Assembly (NCBI GenBank): GCA_051715425.1
Contig: JBPXJS010000025.1
Location: 62,001-126,000 of the forward strand
From: JAJTFA01 sp051715425
Lineage (GTDB): Bacteria; Bacteroidota; Bacteroidia; UKL13-3
Reading direction: 5' to 3'
DNA length: 64,000 nt
The translations under genes and the position numbers were made by a program. Shown here piece after piece: positions 34,236 to 43,310 of this stretch. The notes under the pieces were generated by a model that saw only the letters and a program-made list of their open reading frames with translations, had not been told where the DNA came from and ran no database searches. Numbering within the stretch: position 1 is the first letter of the stretch; the number at the start of each line of letters is the position of its first letter.

Positions 34236-36074
34236 ATGAGCGGTTGCCGGGGATTTTTTAAGGGAAGAATCATTTATTCTTTGTTCTTTTTTGCTGTGGC
34301 CTTTTTAAGGTTTAACACGGCACAGGCTGTTTCAACCTCCGCTGCCGATTCTGTGCTTACCGAAATTGAAACACGCTATAAGCAATATAAGGTTTATCAA
34401 TACATCAGGGAACTAATTGAACTTAGCGCTGCGCCTGATATCAAACAAAATGCAACGCTGATGTTCCGTTTGCAATCCAACCTGGCTTTTTTGTATCGTG
34501 ATCTAGGTGATTATCATTCCTCCATTTATACCATTACTTCGGTATGGGCCAGATATAAACAAGATTCAACCATTACCACTCCTGGAGAAATGGCCATCTT
34601 ACTTACAGATATGGCCGGCCAATATGAACAACTGGATGATACCACCAAGGCTCTTGCCTATACCAACCTTGCCTGTAATTTAATTATAAGCAGTGGCAAA
34701 ACCGATTTGTTGCGTTACCCCTATGAAGTATATGGATATATATTTCTAAAAACGGGAGATGTAAGCAAATCAAGGTGGTATTTTGAACGTTGTTTTAACT
34801 GGTCATTAACCTGTGGAGACACTATTGGTATGGCTTATGATCTGGACAATCTGGGATTGATGGAATTGCGGGCTGGAAATTACCAAAATGCCAGAAAATT
34901 GCTGAACAGGTCATTTTATTTAACCCGGTTTTTCTCCGGTACCAATTTAATCAGATCGTCCATTAGCCATCATTTGGCCGAAATAAACCTTAAGGAGTCA
35001 AATTATACGGAAGCTTTAACCCAGCTTGATAAGGCTTCTGCATTTCTGATAAATGAAAGCAGTTTGGGGGCATTAAAAATGAAAGAAGAAATTTTTGTGT
35101 TGAAAGAGAAGGTGCATCAGGCCTGTAAGGATTACCCCAATGTTATAAACGCAATAAAACAGCAGCAATTTATCCAAAAAAGGATAACGGATATTAATAA
35201 ACAGCGCATTCTGATGATTAATAATATTCGTTTTGATCTTGATAAAAAGAATGAATTGTTGTTGATGAACGCCATAGAAATGGAAAAGGCATCAATATCA
35301 GGGAAAAGAAAGAATATTATTCTCAGCATTTCTTTTATAGCCTTGTTGTTACTGTTGTTTTTTACAGTTAATCAGGTGTTTTTATTGAAAAAAGTAAGGA
35401 AGTTTAACGGGTTATTAATTCAAAAAACAAAACTGATTAATGATCAGCGACTGAAAATTGAAGAACAACAGGAATTACTCAGGCAGCAGGTTACACAACT
35501 GGAGTATGAGAACCTGATGTCGAAGTATGAGATGATAAAGAGCCAGATTGACCCACACTTTTTATTCAATACACTGAATTTGCTAAGAAGTTGTATTTCG
35601 CAATCGAGAGAGGAAGCTACGGAACTGGTAACCTCCATTGCCTTATTTTATAGAACCATACTACAGAAAAGCGATCATGTGTTGTCGTCTTTGAAAGATG
35701 AACTGAAAATGGTGCAGACATACGTAAGCATTCAATCCATGAGGCATAAGGATTGTTTTTCATTTAATATATCTGTGGAGCCGGATGTTTATGACCTTAA
35801 GGTTCCTTCTCATTCCCTCCAGATTGTGGTGGAAAATATTTTTAAACACAATATGCTCACGAGGGATCTTCCTGTTTTGATCAATATTTATTCACACAGG
35901 CAGCATTTATATATTGAAAATGATATCCGGGTAAAGATGCATGAATATGAATCATCCAAAACGGGGCAGAAGAACATCATCAGCCGGTACAAACTGTTAG
36001 GAAAAGACCTGCCTGAATTTACCAGAACCAACCAACATTATACAGCGAAAATACCATTATTATATGACGAATAA
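34236..36074 (+). CDS. TPR-type sensor histidine kinase (LytS-like, degenerate ATPase motif)
   Basis: A 612-aa membrane kinase. A signal segment (~10-32) precedes a periplasmic TPR-like helical sensor (~50-330), one TM helix (~352-372), a coiled coil (~380-425) and a His_kinase domain with His441 in QIDPHFLFNTLN. The ATPase half has an N-box VVENIFKHN. The usual DNGxG box is replaced by IENDIRV, and the GxGLxN box reads TGQKNI rather than the TGIGLxN usual in this subfamily. ATP binding may therefore be weak, or the family variant may still work. The LytTR regulator overlaps its 3' end by 11 bp. The barrel-like gene and the second beta-helix cassette follow. Confidence 0.87.
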   Translation: MSGCRGFFKGRIIYSLFFFAVAFLRFNTAQAVSTSAADSVLTEIETRYKQYKVYQYIRELIELSAAPDIKQNATLMFRLQSNLAFLYRDLGDYHSSIYTITSVWARYKQDSTITTPGEMAILLTDMAGQYEQLDDTTKALAYTNLACNLIISSGKTDLLRYPYEVYGYIFLKTGDVSKSRWYFERCFNWSLTCGDTIGMAYDLDNLGLMELRAGNYQNARKLLNRSFYLTRFFSGTNLIRSSISHHLAEINLKESNYTEALTQLDKASAFLINESSLGALKMKEEIFVLKEKVHQACKDYPNVINAIKQQQFIQKRITDINKQRILMINNIRFDLDKKNELLLMNAIEMEKASISGKRKNIILSISFIALLLLLFFTVNQVFLLKKVRKFNGLLIQKTKLINDQRLKIEEQQELLRQQVTQLEYENLMSKYEMIKSQIDPHFLFNTLNLLRSCISQSREEATELVTSIALFYRTILQKSDHVLSSLKDELKMVQTYVSIQSMRHKDCFSFNISVEPDVYDLKVPSHSLQIVVENIFKHNMLTRDLPVLINIYSHRQHLYIENDIRVKMHEYESSKTGQKNIISRYKLLGKDLPEFTRTNQHYTAKIPLLYDE

Positions 36075-36834
36075 AGACAAAATAAGGTTACTGATAACCG
36101 AAGATGAAGAGTTTGCCGCAAAAGAAATAGAGAGCATTATTACTTCTCATTTTCCTGATGTGGAAATTTGTGGATTTACTGTATCCATTACCCAAACGGT
36201 GGAGTGGTTATTGGCCAATCCATGCGACCTGATTATTATGGATATAAACCTTGCAGATGGTAATGCATTCGAAATATTTAACCTGGTAAATATTAAAATA
36301 CCAGTCATTTTTACTACGGCTTATGATTCTTATGCCATTAATGCATTTAAAGTAAACGGGGTAGATTATATCCTTAAGCCTTATCAGACGGAGGATATCG
36401 TGCAGGCGGTAAATAAATTTAAAGAGGTTTACAAAGGCAATCAGCAAATACCTGTTTTAACTGATAAACTGTTGAATGTGCTGAAGCCAAAATACCTAAA
36501 ACGCCTTTCCGTAAAAAAGGGTCAGAACCTGGTGGTGTATCAGGAGTCGGATATTGTTTACTTTTTTGCAGAGAGTAAATATGTATGTATGGTAGATAGA
36601 AAAGGGGAGGCATCTTTTGTTAGTTATTCTATGGAAGAACTGGAGCAGGTGCTTGATCCGGAATTATTTTTCAGGATTAACAGAAAATATATTGTTGCCA
36701 TATCCCATATCAATAAAATGGTTTTATATGACCGTTACCGCATCAAAATAGAATCCATAGTTGCCTCCAAAGATGATATGATAGTGAGTATTGACCGTTC
36801 CCTTAAGTTTAAAAAGTGGATTAATAAATTATAA
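36064..36834 (+). CDS. LytTR-family response regulator (copy B)
   Basis: A 256-aa regulator. The receiver domain (~8-125) has LLITEDEE, phospho-acceptor Asp60 in LIIMDINLADG and the Lys in DYILKPYQ. The LytTR DNA-binding domain (~145-256) has RLSVKKGQNLVVYQ, DIVYFFAESKYVCM, FFRINRKYIVAI and the Leu-Lys-rich end. The ATG at 36064 lies inside the last codons of the kinase gene, indicating coupling. It is paralogous to the regulator at 24673-25422. Targets may include the barrel, giant and small genes that follow in the same direction. Confidence 0.92.
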   Translation: MTNKDKIRLLITEDEEFAAKEIESIITSHFPDVEICGFTVSITQTVEWLLANPCDLIIMDINLADGNAFEIFNLVNIKIPVIFTTAYDSYAINAFKVNGVDYILKPYQTEDIVQAVNKFKEVYKGNQQIPVLTDKLLNVLKPKYLKRLSVKKGQNLVVYQESDIVYFFAESKYVCMVDRKGEASFVSYSMEELEQVLDPELFFRINRKYIVAISHINKMVLYDRYRIKIESIVASKDDMIVSIDRSLKFKKWINKL

Positions 36835-36936
36835 GACCCCGCTTATATACCACTTTCGTGCGTTCTTTTAAGGCATTTGTCGGTTTGTATATGGTGGTAT
36901 TGCCGGAGAGTTGGAATTTCATCGGGAAAATCTCAT

Positions 36937-37662
36937 ATGAAATTCCTGTTTTCGTTGGTTGGTCTTGTCTGTATTTATCTAATTCTGTTTCTTTATACAG
37001 GGCAAAATTGTTTCGCTCAATCGTCAACTTCCAAACGATTCTCATTTAATGTGCTTGCAGGCATTCATCTCTCAAAAGCAAGCGTACCGGGCAATGTATC
37101 ACCGGGCATGTCGGCCGTACTTACCTTTGTTCCTGTTAAGTTTTTTACATTGGGAGCAGAAGTTGGTTATGGAACATTAAAAGGAAGCGGGGCGTTAAAC
37201 GTTTCAGAAAATAATTACGAAAAAGGAACATATGAGTTTGTAACTACCATGAAATCGGCAGGTTTATTCGGAGCGGTTAACCTGCAACAGGTTTTTAATT
37301 ATAAAAAGCGGCCTAAAAGAATCATTCCATATATCGTATATGGCTTTAATTTTCTTAATGCGGATGTAAGCGTTTCTGGCGAGAATAAAAATGGTAAACA
37401 AAATTTTCACTGGACCTTGTATACTGATCATATTGGCATTATGCTCAGATGCCGTCTTAACCGAAAAACGGACCTTATTTTGTATCCACGGTTTAATATG
37501 ACCCAAACCTATTTTCTGGATGGGCTTCCCATTACCAACAGTTACGATCATTTTTACTCCTTTCATGCAGGATTGTCCTTTAAGCTCAGGATTACCTCAC
37601 CGCGTGTTGATTATATTGACTGGAAGAGGGGAGCAGCCATTCGGTGTCCGAGATTCTTTTAG
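36937..37662 (+). CDS. Outer-membrane beta-barrel-like protein (copy B)
   Basis: A 241-aa protein. The signal peptide (residues ~1-28, ending CFAQ) precedes a body of alternating strands (VPVKFFTLGAEVGYGTLKG, KRIIPYIVYGFNFLN, FHAGLSFKLRI). It ends with the C-terminal YIDWKRGAAIRCPRFF shared with copy A (20117-20854), as is QTYFLDGLPITNSYDHF. A C-terminal Phe is common in outer-membrane barrels. I chose the ATG at 36937 because it gives a proper signal peptide; an upstream start would add 20 residues. It sits 102 bp behind a LytTR gene and about 300 bp before the second beta-helix giant. The family is not recognised; regulation by that LytTR protein is likely but inferred. Confidence 0.65.
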   Translation: MKFLFSLVGLVCIYLILFLYTGQNCFAQSSTSKRFSFNVLAGIHLSKASVPGNVSPGMSAVLTFVPVKFFTLGAEVGYGTLKGSGALNVSENNYEKGTYEFVTTMKSAGLFGAVNLQQVFNYKKRPKRIIPYIVYGFNFLNADVSVSGENKNGKQNFHWTLYTDHIGIMLRCRLNRKTDLILYPRFNMTQTYFLDGLPITNSYDHFYSFHAGLSFKLRITSPRVDYIDWKRGAAIRCPRFF

Positions 37663-37961
37663 GAGGGAGTTACTTATTTATGTCATGTTTTATTTTCTTA
37701 AAGTGCGGAGTTTATTTAAACGCTATAAGGTGTTTATTTTAGGACATTTTAACAAGTGTTTGTGCGTAACAGAGTAGGGGTTTTCTGAATCACAATAAAA
37801 AAAATCCTTCGGATAATGATTTTGGTTGATTTCAGATAGTATCGTTCGGGTATTCATCTCCTGTAATATTCGTTCACTCCGTTTTTTACCTGATTGGTCG
37901 GTTTTGCCCTCTTCTTCGATGAGGTTCTTCTCAACTTGGTATAAAATTAAGTGATACTCCT

Positions 37962-40900
37962 ATGGACACAAAATTATTACTAACAACTATCAGAACTGTT
38001 GTATTGACAGTTGTTCTGAGCCTGGCAGGTGCTTTATCAGGAATGCAAAATGCAGGTGCGGTAAACTATGTTTGGAACAAAACATCAGGTACCTATACCT
38101 ATTCGGATGCAACCAACTGGACACCAAACAGAACCACTCCTGCGGTTACCGATGTACTTGTTTTTAATAATGGTTCAGTGGTTACTTTAACAGGTTTCAC
38201 TTCACAAACAATTTCCCAGATACAATTTTCCAACAGCACCAGGGTTAGCTTGCAAAGCACAGGTACTGCAACTTTAACCTTGCAGGGAGGAACAGGAACA
38301 GACCTGGATATCCCTTCAGGAAGTTCCTTCACATTGGCTTCTACGGGTACCAATAAATTACTTGTTGCTTATTCTGGCACTGGTCATGCCGCAAGTATAG
38401 CAGGTACATTAACCATAGCTGCAAATACCGCACTTGATAATACTTATACCTGCACGGGAGCAACAACTACGGTAACAAGCACAGGCACGGTAAATAATAC
38501 CGGTATTATTACAGGAAATACCCTCGTATTCAGTTCAGGTTCCACTTATATTCATAACAAAAACACATCTCTTCCAACAGCTACATATACTTCAGTAAAT
38601 CTAACTGTTACCGGTATTACCAGTTTGGCCTCATTTACATCATGGCCATCTATTAAAGTGCTGAGGTGGAATTGTCCGTCTCAAACCACAACTTTTCCTA
38701 TTAATATATGGAATGTAGGAACTATGCATTTTCAGAGTACCGGATCAGGGAGTGTTACATTACCCAATACTTATCTCGGGTTTTCGGACTCGCTTCGTAT
38801 TGATGGAGGAATAGTATCCATTGGAGGAGGAGGGGGAAGCACAACCACTCTTGATATTACCAAAACATTTACGATAACAGGAGGAACTTTAAGAGCTATG
38901 TCAGGAGTTGCTAACCCTATTGAATTTACGGTTAACGGAAAATTTCTCCAAACAGGCGGAACCATAACCAGTAATATGTCGAATGGCTTTACATTCCGCT
39001 TAAGAGACTCCCTTTATAAAACAGCAGGTACCATGAGTACAACCGGGGCCGGGCAAATACAAATTCATTTCGTTGCTTACGATAACAAGGTGCAGCAGGT
39101 TAGTTTTTCAGGTGCGGTTACAGGTATTGTAAATTATAGTATAAATAATGGCACAGAGGGTACTTTCTCGCAAAGAGGAATTTATCTGCATGCCGACCTT
39201 CCGGTAAATTCAGGTGCAGGTCTTTGGTTAACTGTAAATGGTTCTCCAATCAGAGGTATCGGAAAAGTGGCATACTCCAGCAACTCCACTTTATACCTGA
39301 AATCAACAACCGGGCAGCATACCTTGAATAATAATATCTGGTCGGCCTCCTCATCGCCAAATAATATTGTAATTGATAACAGCAATGGTGTTTATCTGCA
39401 TGAAGACAGGCAGATAGATGGCAATATAAACCTTACCAATGGTATTTTCTACCTGAGTGACCATACCCTTACTATGGGTTCAACGGCTACTGTCTCGGGA
39501 AGCCCTTCATCATCAAAAATGATTGTACCGGAAAGAGGTGAGCTTAAAAAAGTGTTTGGAACCGGAGATCAAAATTTTACCTATCCTATCGGAGATATTA
39601 CTTCAGGAAATGACTATAGTCCTTTTGGAGTTAGCCTTAGTTCAAATACAGATATAAGAACCATTGGTGTCAGGGTAGAAGATGGCGCACATCCATCAAA
39701 TGGATCATCATCCAATTATCTCAGCAGGTGGTGGTCTATTTCCAATTCAAACCTTGCCGGTGCTTACGAGTTTAAAATAGATGCGTATTATACCTCCGCT
39801 GATATTAACGGTGCAGAAAGTCTTATCAGAGGAAGTTTTTGGTTGGGCAGTAAATGGTTTCAGATAAATGATGCGATTGCAGCAACCAATAAACTTACAC
39901 CATCAACCTTTCGCAGTTCAGACTTTGATATTGGTGGAAGAGATTTTACAGGAAGAAAACAAGATCCGTTTATTTGGACGGGAGGTGTAAATTCAGACTG
40001 GGATCAGGACGGCAACTGGAACCTGAGCGGATATCCGGAAAATGAAAGTTCTGATGATGCTATACTACAGAATAATACTGTAAATATGCCTGAAATAAGA
40101 GGTTCTGCCAGTATTAAAAGCCTGATGATTACTCATGCGATTGCGAAACTTACCTTAACAGGAACGGGTACATTAAATCTGGCTGATTCATGTGGAATAA
40201 GTAATGGTTCGTTGGTATTAAACGATGATTCCAGGGTAATGGTTGCCGGTAATTTTCGCAATGCAGGAAGTTTGGTTTTAGACAATAACAGCACGCTCAG
40301 TTGTTCGGGTGCAATTAAAATTACAGGAACAGCTTTAGGTAGCGGTTATTGCGAAGCGGTTTCGACAAGCACTCAGGATATAGAAGGCAATTTTACGAAC
40401 CTTAAGCTTTCATCCGGTGTGAAAAATTTAACAGCTACAACTGCCATTGGCGGAACATTAACCATTCAGGATGCTATTACGGCACTAAATACAAACGGAT
40501 ATTTAAAATTGATTTCCGATAATTCGGGTACAGGCAGAATAGCTGCAATTCCCTCCGGAGCAACTATTAATGGAAATGCAACTATTGAACGATATATCCC
40601 GGCAAGCACACGTGGTTTCAGGGTATTATGTGCACCGGTAAGTCCTTTTACCTACCAACAACTGATTGATGATATCTATGTATCGGGACTAAGTGGAGCC
40701 ACCAATGGATTTGATGCCAGCCGCAATGACCCTACTTGTTATACATATACAGAAACAACACCGGGAAGAGGTTGGAACGCAGCTACACATATTACCAATG
40801 GGGTAAGTGTGGGTAAAGGGTTTTTAGCTTTTGTAAGGGGCGACAGAACCTTATCAGCACCAGGATGGTATACCGCTCCTTTCCCTGCACAAAATGCAGT

Positions 40901-42260
40901 TACCATTGATTTTACAGGTGCTGTAAATATTGGAGCAATTAATAATACGTTAACCTATACCAATACAGGAAATGCATTGGCTGATGGCTGGCAAATGATT
41001 GGTAATCCTTATCCTTCTCAGATAGACTGGGATCTTGCTGCGGTAACCAAAACCAATATTACCAATATCCTTTACTCCATTAATCCATCAACAGGTTCGT
41101 ATGAGGCTTATAATGGAAATACAGGAGTTTCTATAGGAGGGATGAGCAATATTATTCCAATGGGTCAGGGCTTTTTTGTTCAGGCAACTTCAAGCGGAGC
41201 TTCTGTGGTATTTAATGAAGGAGCTAAAGTGAGTACACCCCCTTTTAGCTTATTTAAGAACAACCGCGCAGGTAATCATATCCGCATAAAAATGATGAAG
41301 GACAGTACCAAATCAGATGAGGCTTTATTGCTGTTCAATGGTACCGCATCTAAACTATATCAGGTTGGCGATGATGTACCTAAAATGTTTAATACCTATA
41401 TTAATATTTATACAGAATCACCAGACTCTGTTCCGATGCAGATTAATTCATACGGAGCAATGGCAACTACAGACAGCATCTGGCTAAGTATTGGTTCTTA
41501 CTATACCGGTAATCACAGCATGGTTTTCAGCGGACTTACCTCTATCGTTTCAACTAAACAGGTATTATTGTATGATGCATTCACTGCAAGTGCATATGAT
41601 CTGAGAACAACACCTTCCATTGGTTTTACTATAGGAAGTAATCCAATGTCATCCGGAAACAGAAGATTTTGCATTGTCATTTCAGATGCTTCATCGGTGC
41701 CTGTTACATTCGGTTCATTTCACGTTAAACCAAACCATGACGATATAGATGTAGCATGGACAACTTATTCAGAAACCAATAACAGCCATTTTGTTGTAGA
41801 ACGCTCATTTAATGGAGTAAACTTTACGGCAATAACCTCCGTTAAATCACAAGGAAATTCATCTCATATTCAAACATATCAGGTGGTTGATAAAGGAGCT
41901 TTTGCCATGATGAAGTCAGAAAAACAGGCATATGCCATTTACAGGATAAGGCAGGTTGACCAGAATGGTTCAGAGGAGGTGTCAGATAGAAGAATAGTAG
42001 AGGTTTCAGGAATGGAAGAACTCCTGGAAGTTTCACCTAATCCGTTTACCGGAACAATCACTATTCGTTTGCCGGAAAAGCACCAGGATTTTGAAATAAG
42101 TTTATGTGATCTGGCAGGTAAATCGTATCCGGTTCATATCAGTTTTACCAATGATGGTGCTGTTGTTGAAACCGGTGATCTGAAAAGTTCGATGTATTTA
42201 TTAAGGGTAAGTTCACGTGTTACCGGAAAAACCATAACAACAAAATTAATAAGAGAATAG
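37962..42260 (+). CDS. Giant T9SS type A beta-helix-like surface protein (copy B)
   Basis: A 1432-aa secreted protein. The signal peptide (~1-33, NAGA) precedes Thr/Ser/Gly/Asn-rich beta-strand repeats (~35-560). A second repeat block begins with FIWTGGVNSDWDQDGNWN (~670). A module at ~860-1080 shares YIPAS, LIDDIYVSGLSG, NGFDAS, GWNAATHITN and IGNPYPSQIDW with the giant at 11023. A region similar to the VERSFNGVNFT stretch of other cargo (~1270-1350) precedes the type A sorting domain (VSPNPFTGTITIRL to the end). It is exported by T9SS; adhesion is inferred. The companion gene starts 6 nt downstream. The barrel-like and LytTR genes lie upstream. Confidence 0.82.
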   Translation: MDTKLLLTTIRTVVLTVVLSLAGALSGMQNAGAVNYVWNKTSGTYTYSDATNWTPNRTTPAVTDVLVFNNGSVVTLTGFTSQTISQIQFSNSTRVSLQSTGTATLTLQGGTGTDLDIPSGSSFTLASTGTNKLLVAYSGTGHAASIAGTLTIAANTALDNTYTCTGATTTVTSTGTVNNTGIITGNTLVFSSGSTYIHNKNTSLPTATYTSVNLTVTGITSLASFTSWPSIKVLRWNCPSQTTTFPINIWNVGTMHFQSTGSGSVTLPNTYLGFSDSLRIDGGIVSIGGGGGSTTTLDITKTFTITGGTLRAMSGVANPIEFTVNGKFLQTGGTITSNMSNGFTFRLRDSLYKTAGTMSTTGAGQIQIHFVAYDNKVQQVSFSGAVTGIVNYSINNGTEGTFSQRGIYLHADLPVNSGAGLWLTVNGSPIRGIGKVAYSSNSTLYLKSTTGQHTLNNNIWSASSSPNNIVIDNSNGVYLHEDRQIDGNINLTNGIFYLSDHTLTMGSTATVSGSPSSSKMIVPERGELKKVFGTGDQNFTYPIGDITSGNDYSPFGVSLSSNTDIRTIGVRVEDGAHPSNGSSSNYLSRWWSISNSNLAGAYEFKIDAYYTSADINGAESLIRGSFWLGSKWFQINDAIAATNKLTPSTFRSSDFDIGGRDFTGRKQDPFIWTGGVNSDWDQDGNWNLSGYPENESSDDAILQNNTVNMPEIRGSASIKSLMITHAIAKLTLTGTGTLNLADSCGISNGSLVLNDDSRVMVAGNFRNAGSLVLDNNSTLSCSGAIKITGTALGSGYCEAVSTSTQDIEGNFTNLKLSSGVKNLTATTAIGGTLTIQDAITALNTNGYLKLISDNSGTGRIAAIPSGATINGNATIERYIPASTRGFRVLCAPVSPFTYQQLIDDIYVSGLSGATNGFDASRNDPTCYTYTETTPGRGWNAATHITNGVSVGKGFLAFVRGDRTLSAPGWYTAPFPAQNAVTIDFTGAVNIGAINNTLTYTNTGNALADGWQMIGNPYPSQIDWDLAAVTKTNITNILYSINPSTGSYEAYNGNTGVSIGGMSNIIPMGQGFFVQATSSGASVVFNEGAKVSTPPFSLFKNNRAGNHIRIKMMKDSTKSDEALLLFNGTASKLYQVGDDVPKMFNTYINIYTESPDSVPMQINSYGAMATTDSIWLSIGSYYTGNHSMVFSGLTSIVSTKQVLLYDAFTASAYDLRTTPSIGFTIGSNPMSSGNRRFCIVISDASSVPVTFGSFHVKPNHDDIDVAWTTYSETNNSHFVVERSFNGVNFTAITSVKSQGNSSHIQTYQVVDKGAFAMMKSEKQAYAIYRIRQVDQNGSEEVSDRRIVEVSGMEELLEVSPNPFTGTITIRLPEKHQDFEISLCDLAGKSYPVHISFTNDGAVVETGDLKSSMYLLRVSSRVTGKTITTKLIRE

Positions 42261-42266
42261 AGAAGG

Positions 42267-42746
42267 ATGGATTGTATCAGAAGGACGTGCCTGCTTTTGC
42301 TTTTCGTTCCGGCAATGGCAGTAGCACAGGAGAATGCGGCAAGTATGTATGAAGATGAGTTCGGTGGAGATGAGTATTATCAGTCGGATGAGCAGGTACC
42401 TGATGATTTGGAGAACCGGGGACAGATTCTTCAGTTTGAAAGCGACAATATAAACAGGTATGGCAAAAGAGGAAGAGCCAACAGGAGTGAAGCAGCTTCG
42501 GAAGTTACTGTTCCAATGCCGGGTTCCATTAATCTGGATCTGAAAAAGGAAGATGATGAGCCAACGTACCCTGAAACAATTGTTGGAACAGGACTAAGGT
42601 CGGAAGGAGAAGAGGAAAACGAAAATATGGATCCTACCGGTCCGCCACCACCCCCTGATCCACCAGATCTGCCGGTAAACGGTGCAATCCATTTTTTATT
42701 CCTGGGAGGAGTATTATTTGGAGTTTATAAATGTAAAAAGAGTTAA
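42267..42746 (+). CDS. Small secreted protein with PID-CTERM-like tail (copy B)
   Basis: A 159-aa protein. The signal peptide (~1-20, AMAVAQ) is followed by an acidic, low-complexity middle. The C-terminal tail has PPPPPDPPDLPVNG, a hydrophobic helix (AIHFLFLGGVLFGVY) and a basic end (KCKKS). The tail matches copy A (15802-16227), although the middles are unalike, so selection acts on the tail. Motif-helix-basic tails are typical of sortase, exosortase and PID-CTERM-like signals. No processing enzyme is encoded in this window. It starts 6 nt after the giant and ends 64 bp before a stand-alone receiver. Function unknown. Confidence 0.75.
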   Translation: MDCIRRTCLLLLFVPAMAVAQENAASMYEDEFGGDEYYQSDEQVPDDLENRGQILQFESDNINRYGKRGRANRSEAASEVTVPMPGSINLDLKKEDDEPTYPETIVGTGLRSEGEEENENMDPTGPPPPPDPPDLPVNGAIHFLFLGGVLFGVYKCKKS

Positions 42747-42810
42747 CACAACTAATAAAGAATAATAAAGATAATAGAATCCAAGGTACCAAAACCAAAT
42801 TTTAAAAGCT

Positions 42811-43197
42811 ATGAAACACAGTAAACCACACATTCTGATTGTTGATGATAATTTTATTAACAGAACCATTGCCGGAAAATTTTTATCTCTGGCTTCTTAC
42901 ACATACGAAACGGCTTCTCAGGGATATGAGGCTATTGAAGTGGCAGGAAACAGCCTGTTTGATGTGATATTGCTGGATATTCATATGCCCGAAATGGATG
43001 GACTTACCACCATTGGTCATTTAAGGAATATTCAGAAAAACTGCTTCATTGTTGCGTTTACCTCAGATACCAGAAAGGAACTGGTTGCCGAAATTGAAGA
43101 AGCCGGTTTTGATACCATTCTCTATAAACCATTTCACCCCGCTGCACTTTATCATTTGCTGGAAGGCAGAAAAGGGTATCAGGTGATGGGATCCTGA
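42811..43197 (+). CDS. Stand-alone CheY-like receiver protein (copy B)
   Basis: A 128-aa single receiver domain. ILIVDDNF supplies the acidic pocket, DVILLDIHMPEMDG the phospho-acceptor Asp, VAFTSD the switch Ser/Thr and LYKPFH the Lys. It has no output domain. It follows the giant/small pair and precedes the hybrid histidine kinase at 43311-45863 by about 113 bp. That kinase carries its own receiver, so a phosphorelay in which this protein acts as a free receiver is plausible. Copy A (10565-10912) lies next to the other giant. Confidence 0.9.
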   Translation: MKHSKPHILIVDDNFINRTIAGKFLSLASYTYETASQGYEAIEVAGNSLFDVILLDIHMPEMDGLTTIGHLRNIQKNCFIVAFTSDTRKELVAEIEEAGFDTILYKPFHPAALYHLLEGRKGYQVMGS

Positions 43198-43310
43198 TTT
43201 CAACGATTGTTTATTTCCGAAAGTTGATTTTACCATTCTTTCGGAGCGGTTTACTCCCTTTTTTACTACTCCCGCACTACAAATAGCCACCCTCATTACA
43301 GTGAACATAA

